DNA from: Bacteroidota bacterium
GTDB lineage: Bacteria > Bacteroidota > Bacteroidia > UBA7662
Direction: 5' to 3'
Length of the DNA: 13,079 nucleotides
Assembly (NCBI GenBank): GCA_016868875.1
Contig: VGFN01000028.1
Location: 1-13,079, forward strand
The stretch's first letter is position 1; each line of letters opens with the position of its first letter. Positions 8,644 through 13,079 of the stretch are shown here, piece by piece. The position numbers and the translations under genes are program-made. A model generated the notes under the pieces. That model saw nothing but the letters and a program-made list of their open reading frames with translations. It did not search any database and was not told the DNA's origin.

Positions 8644-8662
8644 ACGCGCGATGGTTCGTAAT
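8609..8662. repeat. Three imperfect 18-bp tandem repeats across the purD stop codon
   Basis: Units begin at 8609, 8627 and 8645. Units 2 and 3 agree at 16 of 18 positions: CGCGCAATGGTTCGTAAA versus CGCGCGATGGTTCGTAAT. Unit 1 (CAGGCAATCGTTCGTTTT) matches unit 2 at 12 of 18. A still weaker unit may precede them at 8591. The TAA of unit 2 is the purD stop, and the same TAA recurs in unit 3. Within the repeat, TCGCGC (8626-8631) and GCGCGA (8646-8651) could form a 6-bp stem with a 14-base loop, but no T tract follows, so it is not a standard terminator. Confidence 0.75.
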
Positions 8663-8676
8663 TCCTAGATCGGTCG

Positions 8677-9909
8677 TTACTGCAGGTATTTCTGGTGAAT
8701 CCTCCACCAACGATCTGGCAATTCTCCGGCAGTTGCTTTGAGGTAGTCATCGTAGGTACAGGGCACCAACAGCGATCGCTCTTTGCGTGATCCCGCAGGA
8801 ACTGGTAGCGTAACTTCGATCCACCATCGGCCGCTCTTCTGGCTTTTCACAAAAATCAATTCATGATCTCCTGGCAGGGCCATCGTGTACCTCGTATAAT
8901 TCCTTGAATTGACCCGAGGGGTGTCATCGCAGCGTTGTGAAATTCCTTCCAACAAATACCAAATACCTTGGGCGAGGACTTGGGCCCCGGCCTGAGCCTG
9001 CGGTTGCGCCATGGTATGATCATGATCAGATTTGGGTGAATGATCCAATGGATAATAGTCGCAGAAAAAGGCGGCCTTCAGCAAATCGTTGGCCCCGGCA
9101 TAATGAGTCAGCTGACAAAATTCATGCGCGAAAAGCCCGTTGGGCCCTCCATAGGGATTTCCTTCTGTATCAGACCAACGAACACTGCTCAAACTAAAAA
9201 CGGTGAAATCGGAGGATCGAAGGAGAGGCTCTGCCCAGTCTGGATGCTGTCGCAGAGGGCCTAATCGAAGCTGCTCAAAGCGCATTTGTTCCATGAGAGC
9301 AGATTCACCAGCTTCTTGATAGTGGGATTGACCGGCCAAACAGCTCAAATTGAAAAGATGCAAAGAATCGTTTTCAATCAAGCTTCTAAGGGCAAATTCG
9401 TACGGTGCAAGGTCTGGACCTGTTTTGAAATGTGTACGGGAAGAGACAATCGATACGTCGGTGGGACCATTCCCTTTGAATCCCTGGAAGATCCCTCGGA
9501 GCAGGGGTAGGCTTCCCCCAATCCAAACCGGAATATGGCCCAGCTCCCTCAAATCTGAGCCTACCTGTGCCATAGCCGAAAGGGTATCCTCGAAGGACCT
9601 CCCCGCGATCATGTTGCCCAAATCTGCCACAGCCGGAAATTGCTCATCCCATGGCAGGGCATAGAGTGCAGCGCGAATCCTGTCGGCTGCCGCCTCCCCT
9701 GACTTCCAAGGAGTGGTTGCACTCTCCGAACTTTGTCTGAAATCGTCAAGTCCAATCAGAACCACCGTGGTCGTACCGGGCAAATCCTTACGAGCCGTGA
9801 GCCTGCGAATGGATGCTCCTATGGCATAAGAAGGATAGAAATCTGACCCTGGAACAGCGTCCAGGTCAGGTTGCATAAAGAAGTCGAAGTTACCCGCAGA
9901 GTCGCTCAA
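8677..9909 (-). CDS. Arginase/agmatinase/formimidoylglutamase-fold protein lacking metal ligands
   Basis: The protein aligns along its length with the ureohydrolase-family proteins of Bacteroidota often annotated formimidoylglutamase. Recognisable segments are VVLIGLDDFRQS (49-60), HIPVWIGGSLPL (125-136), LHLFNLSCLAGQSHY (183-197), PNGLFAHEFCQLTHYAG (256-272) and AQGIWYLLEGISQR (313-326). A C-terminal part (about 335-410) carries KSQKSGRWWIEV (355-366) and GELPDRWWRIHQKY (395-408), which I recall as typical of the Bacteroidota branch. The manganese ligands of true ureohydrolases are missing. GGDH reads GGSL (131-134), DAHxD reads SSRTH (156-160), and the S-x-D-x-D motif reads FSLSS (238-242). 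I infer a pseudoenzyme or a protein with altered chemistry; urea-releasing activity is unlikely. The start is TTG at 9909, with an in-frame TGA just upstream. ATG at 9876 (Met12) is the alternative, but NFDFFMQPDL looks like conserved N-terminus. The lipoprotein gene ends 8 bases upstream. Confidence 0.85.
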   Translation of the reverse strand: MSDSAGNFDFFMQPDLDAVPGSDFYPSYAIGASIRRLTARKDLPGTTTVVLIGLDDFRQSSESATTPWKSGEAAADRIRAALYALPWDEQFPAVADLGNMIAGRSFEDTLSAMAQVGSDLRELGHIPVWIGGSLPLLRGIFQGFKGNGPTDVSIVSSRTHFKTGPDLAPYEFALRSLIENDSLHLFNLSCLAGQSHYQEAGESALMEQMRFEQLRLGPLRQHPDWAEPLLRSSDFTVFSLSSVRWSDTEGNPYGGPNGLFAHEFCQLTHYAGANDLLKAAFFCDYYPLDHSPKSDHDHTMAQPQAQAGAQVLAQGIWYLLEGISQRCDDTPRVNSRNYTRYTMALPGDHELIFVKSQKSGRWWIEVTLPVPAGSRKERSLLVPCTYDDYLKATAGELPDRWWRIHQKYLQ

Positions 9910-9917
9910 GGTTCAGT

Positions 9918-10418
9918 TTATCGGCGTCCTAAGGTCATTTCGAGGGTAACTGGAACCAAACCCAAGGCTCCTCCATCGTAATTCACTACGGTTTTGAGTT
10001 GTTGCGAATTGGTGCCGTTATACAAAACTTTGAATTTGTAAACTTGATTGCTGGTATCCGTTAAGGTGATGGTATCCACGGTATTCACCCAGGTTCCTCG
10101 GCCCAACAAACGCACAGTGTCCAAGGGGAAAGGAATTGTGGGTGGCAAGGATGGCCTGAACTTGATATCGTAATTCACGGTCCTTGAAGGAGTTTTTTCG
10201 AAAGCAATATATCCAGCCTGTGATGCGCCCCCTTGAATGGGAATGGTTTGACCCAAAACGGCTACCGAAGCGGAATAGGTCAAACTATCAACATCCCAGG
10301 TTCCAACTAGGCGATTGGCGTAGGTTTCGGCCGGTGAAAGGGGCGGGGTATTGTCGGTCTTGCGGCAACCAAGCAGCGCCGACGTCATCAGAACTAACAC
10401 GAGCAAAGTCTTTTTCAT
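9918..10418 (-). CDS. Lipocalin-like lipoprotein
   Basis: This 166-residue protein has a strong lipoprotein signal (MKKTLLVLVLMTSALLGC, Cys18 lipidated), then a Pro/Thr-rich stretch, then a single beta-rich domain starting LVGTWDVDSLTYS (37-49). That opening is typical of the small lipocalin-like (PF13648-type) domains common in Bacteroidota. The rest shows alternating strands such as GRGTWVNTVDTITLTDTSN. Ligand and function are unknown. The frame stays open to 10490, but the ATG at 10418 is chosen because it starts exactly at the lipoprotein signal. It is probably co-transcribed with the arginase-like gene 8 bases downstream, and it is divergent from the regulator at 10588. Confidence 0.8.
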   Translation of the reverse strand: MKKTLLVLVLMTSALLGCRKTDNTPPLSPAETYANRLVGTWDVDSLTYSASVAVLGQTIPIQGGASQAGYIAFEKTPSRTVNYDIKFRPSLPPTIPFPLDTVRLLGRGTWVNTVDTITLTDTSNQVYKFKVLYNGTNSQQLKTVVNYDGGALGLVPVTLEMTLGRR

Positions 10419-10467
10419 AGGAATGAGGTTTTGGGGATGAAAAGCAGATTTCCTGTCATTGTATGAC

Positions 10468-10475
10468 CAAAAATA
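10468..10475 (-). promoter_or_regulatory. Candidate -7 box (TATTTTTG) for the lipoprotein/arginase-like unit
   Basis: On the minus strand TATTTTTG matches TAnnTTTG exactly. It would start transcription near 10461, about 43 bases before the lipoprotein ATG at 10418. No convincing -33 TTTG is seen at the expected distance. The divergent intergenic region (10419-10587, 169 bases) otherwise holds only the plus-strand boxes listed next; I saw no operator-like palindrome. Confidence 0.35.
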
Positions 10476-10504
10476 ATGAGGAGAGCCCATCCATTACATA
10501 TTTG

Positions 10505-10536
10505 TTTGATTTTTCAGATTTTACTCTATAATTTTC
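10505..10536 (+). promoter_or_regulatory. Candidate promoter for the membrane regulator (TTTG-N20-TAATTTTC)
   Basis: TTTG at 10505-10508 lies 20 bases before TAATTTTC at 10529-10536, a one-mismatch fit to the Bacteroidota -33/-7 consensus (TTTG ... TAnnTTTG). Transcription would start near 10541-10543, giving a leader of about 45 bases. A second, exact -7 box (TAGCTTTG, 10566-10573) has no -33 partner and would leave a leader of only about 8 bases. Confidence 0.4.
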
Positions 10537-10587
10537 AAAAGAGCTCGCAATTCTCTTTCTTCGTTTAGCTTTGGTTATAGCAAGTAT

Positions 10588-11934
10588 ATGGCGATTTCCT
10601 TGAAAATCACTTTCCTGTTGAGCATGCTCCTGCTGACGCATCGAGACAGACCTTCTTGGTTTATTCAGACGGAGGAAAATGCAGATTACGTGACCGAACT
10701 TGAAAACAAGGTTAATAGAAATTTATCAAGGAGTGACCTCAAAGACAAAGGGGTCTGCCATCTTCCTCATCAGATTTTTGAGGGGCCAATTCCTTTGCAA
10801 ACCGACGTGGAATGGCATGGTTTTTGTCCCGAGCACCATGAATCTCAGGCATTGGAACCCAGAGGGTATCATGGAAGGCCATTACCGTTGCAAGACTTGG
10901 AGGAGCGTTGGTCTGACTTGGCAGCTCGAATGCACAAAGCCGAGCATTTATCTTCTTCTGAACAAACAGAGGCCACTGCTTTGGCCCTAGTCTTGGCAAT
11001 GTATCGTTTGAATTTTACGGCAAAGTCTCATGATGTTCATCCCGCAATGCCGTATTTGAGGTACCTGAAACAAGCAGCACATCAATGGCCCGAGTCTTTG
11101 AATAATCAATGGCCGGTTTTGGAATGGATTGCATTGGAATTCGCCTGTCAAAACAAACAAGAGAAGGAAAGGCAATTTTCAAATTTTGATAACAACGATA
11201 TGCTTCTTCTTTTAAAAGAAAACCGGCCTGCAATAGACCTGGAAAACTCTTTGTTTTGGCGTTTACTGAATGTCCATAAACGTTATGAATGGGCTTTGAC
11301 GGACCAAAGGCCCATGGACGCCTTGGCCTATTACAGGGAATCGCATTTTCATCATTCCTCTCTTCTTGCATCGCTTAGTAAACAAGGAGGGGATTATCCC
11401 CAAAGGGCAATGAACGCGGGTGGAAAGGTGAGGGACTTTTGGTTTTTGGTTGCATTTGTGGGTGTACTAAGTGTTATACTGTGGGGAAGGTACCATCAGC
11501 GCAGAATAAAATCAGAGGCTATTGCATTGCCAGTCCAAGACGGTGTTTTTTCAGGGCAAAATGTTGAATACGACGGCGATGAGGCTGTAACCGTGTCGAG
11601 GGCCACGGATTCATCCATTCCTGCTTATGGGGATTTGGCTACCCTTTGGAACTCCAAACTGCATACCAATCAGCAATGGGAAGATTTCAAAATACAATTC
11701 AATCAATGTATTCCGGGCTTTATACCTAGTCTTCGCTTGGAATATCCTCGAATGACGCAATCGGATATTCGTTTGGCCTGCCTTATTCGCATGGGCATGA
11801 CCAGTGTCGAAATTTCCAATATACAAAATATTAGCAATCAAGGGGTGTCGATGGCCCGATACCGTCTGCGCAAGCGCATGGGCTTGGGGCCAGACGATTC
11901 CATACCTGATAAATTGAATGAGTTTGGCTCTTAA
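10588..11934 (+). CDS. Membrane-anchored regulator: periplasmic helical domain, one TM helix, LuxR-like HTH
   Basis: This 448-residue protein looks like a one-piece transmembrane transcription regulator of a kind common in Bacteroidota. An N-terminal hydrophobic segment (about 5-17) fits a signal peptide or anchor. Residues about 20-283 form a mostly helical domain in which I could not pick out clean TPR units, although the position is where TPR domains sit in relatives. A transmembrane helix follows at about 284-300 (FWFLVAFVGVLSVILWG), then RYHQRR, which supports a cytoplasmic C-terminus by the positive-inside rule. After a variable linker (310-350), WEDFKIQFNQCIPGFIPSL (364-382) and TQSDIRLACLIRMGMTSVEI (390-409), then SMARYRLRKRMGL (421-433), form the LuxR-type helix-turn-helix typical of this group. 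There is no histidine kinase or receiver domain. The signal and target genes are unknown; divergent placement makes the lipoprotein/arginase-like unit a natural candidate. The ATG at 10588 includes the full hydrophobic N-terminus; ATG 10624 is a weaker option. Confidence 0.82.
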   Translation: MAISLKITFLLSMLLLTHRDRPSWFIQTEENADYVTELENKVNRNLSRSDLKDKGVCHLPHQIFEGPIPLQTDVEWHGFCPEHHESQALEPRGYHGRPLPLQDLEERWSDLAARMHKAEHLSSSEQTEATALALVLAMYRLNFTAKSHDVHPAMPYLRYLKQAAHQWPESLNNQWPVLEWIALEFACQNKQEKERQFSNFDNNDMLLLLKENRPAIDLENSLFWRLLNVHKRYEWALTDQRPMDALAYYRESHFHHSSLLASLSKQGGDYPQRAMNAGGKVRDFWFLVAFVGVLSVILWGRYHQRRIKSEAIALPVQDGVFSGQNVEYDGDEAVTVSRATDSSIPAYGDLATLWNSKLHTNQQWEDFKIQFNQCIPGFIPSLRLEYPRMTQSDIRLACLIRMGMTSVEISNIQNISNQGVSMARYRLRKRMGLGPDDSIPDKLNEFGS

Positions 11935-11951
11935 AAAGAACCGTCTCAAAT

Positions 11952-11985
11952 CGAATCGGATTGATTCACGAATCGGATTGATTCA
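11952..11985. repeat. Perfect 17-bp tandem duplication across the ribH stop codon
   Basis: CGAATCGGATTGATTCA occurs twice in direct succession (11952-11968 and 11969-11985) with no mismatch. Read on the minus strand, the first copy met encodes the end of RibH (NQSDS), and the second copy begins with TGA, which is the ribH stop. Because 17 is not a multiple of three, the same TGA is out of frame in the first copy. Each unit also contains a small inverted repeat, GAATC-ggatt-GATTC. The whole convergent gap between the regulator stop and the ribH stop is 31 bases. Confidence 0.85.
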
Positions 11986-12481
11986 ATAAATTGATTTTGA
12001 GTCGAAGCATTTGCAGAGCGGTTTGGGCAGCTTCAATGCCTTTGTGCCCATGGGTTCCGCCGAGACGGTCCAAGGCTTGTTCCTGATTGTAAACGGTTAA
12101 AACGCTGTTGATGATGGGCTTATTAAGGCGCAGCATGAGGTCCATGATGCCACGGGTAACGGCCTCTGATATATATTCGAAGTGAGGCGTTTCTCCCTTG
12201 ATGAGGCAACCCATCGCAATCAATGCATCAACTTTCTGGTAATGGTCCAACCATTGGCACCCCGTAGGTATTTCATAACATCCGGGGACATGATGTACTA
12301 AAATATTGTTTAGGGAGACCCCTCGATCAAGCAAGGCTTTGATGCATGCTGAAGTCAATTGTTCAGTAATCGTATGGTTCCAACGAGCGGTTACGATTCC
12401 GATTCTGAGGGAAGCGGCTTCAGCAGGGCTGGGATAGGCCTTTTCTTCATCAAGGCTGAAAAAGTCCGATCCGATGGACAT
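11966..12481 (-). CDS. ribH: 6,7-dimethyl-8-ribityllumazine synthase
   Basis: RibH condenses 5-amino-6-ribitylamino-uracil with 3,4-dihydroxy-2-butanone 4-phosphate, the penultimate step of riboflavin synthesis, usually as a cytoplasmic pentamer or 60-mer. Visible motifs are TARWNHTI (31-38, with Trp34 in the ring-stacking position often held by Phe), HHVPGCYEIP (63-72), ALIAMGCLIKGETPHFEYIS (86-105, His100 being the probable catalytic His), NSVLTVYNQEQALDRLGG (125-142, Arg139 phosphate-binding) and GHKGIEAAQTAL (145-156). Length is 171 aa; the N-terminus has about 25 residues before the core, usual for Bacteroidota. The last residues come from a 17-bp tandem repeat. The gene starts 11 bases after the TPR gene stop and is probably transcribed from upstream of that gene. 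Confidence 0.96.
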   Translation of the reverse strand: MSIGSDFFSLDEEKAYPSPAEAASLRIGIVTARWNHTITEQLTSACIKALLDRGVSLNNILVHHVPGCYEIPTGCQWLDHYQKVDALIAMGCLIKGETPHFEYISEAVTRGIMDLMLRLNKPIINSVLTVYNQEQALDRLGGTHGHKGIEAAQTALQMLRLKINLLNQSDS

Positions 12482-12492
12482 GACAGGCTGTC

Positions 12493-13079
12493 CTAAGATT
12501 TCAATTTGATCCGGGAGAGGTAACGGTCAATGCCCTGACCCTCGGTGGATTGGGGATATTCCCGCTGTATTTTTTCGTAGCACTCCGTTGCCTTGTCTTT
12601 GTTGCCAAGTTTTTCGGCGACTTCACCAGCTCTCTGGAGGTAGAATGGGGTTGTGAATTCGTTGGCTTTGAAGTCGGCAGCCTTGAGGTAGCAGTCCAGG
12701 GCTTCTTGGTCTTTTTTGAGTTGGAGGTGGGCGTCACCAACACAACCCAGCGCGATACTGCCAAGGACGGGATCCTTGGTGCTGAAGGAATTCAACGCAT
12801 CAATGGCCTCGTTGTATTTGCCCATTCGGAGATAACTGACGCCTAGGTAATATTTGGCCAGATTGCCTGCACGGGTCCATCCGTATTCATCCACGATTTC
12901 CTCAAATCCGGGAAAATTCCCATCCCCTTCCACTGCGAGACGCAAAGAATCATTTTCGAAATAGCGCTCCGCCACATGCATCAGATCCACCGCTTCGCGC
13001 TGACGGTCCGGGAGGTAAATACCCCACACGTAATAGGCCCCCAAAATCAGGGCCAGCAATCCGCCTCCGGCATACGATA
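12493..13079 (-). CDS. TPR-repeat protein with N-terminal membrane helix, 5' truncated
   Basis: The frame is open to the right window edge (codons for SYAGGG lie before the first TTG at 13059), so the N-terminus and real start are missing. The visible part begins with a hydrophobic helix (SYAGGG then LLALILGAYYVWGIYLP), then a soluble region with about three to four tetratricopeptide repeats. Examples are AKYYLGVSYLRMGKYNEAID, ALGCVGDAHLQLKKDQEALD and AGEVAEKLGNKDKATECYEK. The layout, one membrane helix near the N-terminus with a periplasmic TPR tail, resembles YfgM-like proteins, and TPR proteins of this type are often found just before ribH in Bacteroidota. I infer an inner-membrane anchored scaffold or chaperone-like role. 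The specific partner is unknown. The stop is 11 bases before ribH. Confidence 0.85.
   Translation of the reverse strand, partial: SYAGGGLLALILGAYYVWGIYLPDRQREAVDLMHVAERYFENDSLRLAVEGDGNFPGFEEIVDEYGWTRAGNLAKYYLGVSYLRMGKYNEAIDALNSFSTKDPVLGSIALGCVGDAHLQLKKDQEALDCYLKAADFKANEFTTPFYLQRAGEVAEKLGNKDKATECYEKIQREYPQSTEGQGIDRYLSRIKLKS

Noticed and set aside
8486..8710. Minus-strand frame with a repeating TNHxxx pattern
   Set aside because: The pattern is the 18-bp DNA repeat read in a silent frame. It overlaps purD and the arginase-like stop and has no independent gene signs.
8677..9909. M28-type peptidase or active arginase
   Set aside because: The conserved segments fit the ureohydrolase fold and not M28, and the metal-binding residues needed for an active arginase are absent.
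10419..10587. Small RNA or riboswitch in the divergent gap
   Set aside because: AT-rich with promoter-like boxes but no stable hairpin or known riboswitch core that I could see.
11926..11942. GGCTCTT-AAA-AAGAACC hairpin across the regulator stop as a terminator
   Set aside because: The stem has a mismatch on the plus strand (a G-U pair on the minus strand), and no T tract follows the stem in either direction.
12550..12846. 98-codon plus-strand frame inside the TPR gene
   Set aside because: Shadow of the TPR coding sequence; its hydrophobic Val/Phe-rich translation comes from antisense Lys/Glu/Ala codons.

Overview
The window looks like chromosomal core sequence from a member of the Bacteroidota. 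The evidence is family content: a DUF4837 lipoprotein, a lipocalin-like lipoprotein, the Bacteroidota-type arginase-fold protein with its extra C-terminal domain, and a membrane-anchored regulator with a LuxR-like C-terminal HTH. Promoter-like TAnnTTTG boxes, scarce Shine-Dalgarno sequences and several non-ATG starts point the same way. I cannot place it more finely. I see no tRNA, rRNA, CRISPR array, insertion sequence, phage gene or known defence system.

Layout, left to right. (1) 1-2864 (+): the 3' part of a large surface or periplasmic protein with a gluzincin-protease remnant, a PD40/TolB-like beta-propeller and a C-terminal outer-membrane beta-barrel. (2) 2962-8643 (+): a tight five-gene run, tatA, gatA, mltD-like lytic transglycosylase, DUF4837 lipoprotein and purD, with gaps of 13, -1, 10 and 8 bases and a TAnnTTTG box just before tatA. 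It mixes envelope genes (Tat export, peptidoglycan cleavage, a lipoprotein) with housekeeping genes (tRNA-Gln/Asn amidation, purine synthesis). (3) 8677-10418 (-): a two-gene unit, lipocalin-like lipoprotein then an arginase-fold protein that appears to have lost its metal ligands. (4) 10588-11934 (+): a divergently transcribed membrane-anchored HTH regulator. (5) 11966-13079 (-): a TPR protein running off the right edge, followed by ribH (lumazine synthase).

There are two convergent junctions, purD with the arginase-like gene and the regulator with ribH. Each carries a short tandem duplication (18-bp and 17-bp period) lying across the stop codon of purD or ribH, so the last residues of both enzymes are encoded by repeat. 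The one divergent junction (10419-10587) holds promoter-like boxes in both directions.

The window is mostly ordinary core genome. The points most worth a second look are the catalytically dead-looking arginase homologue paired with a lipoprotein and facing a membrane regulator, and the repeat-built gene ends. I found no convincing undescribed multi-gene system.
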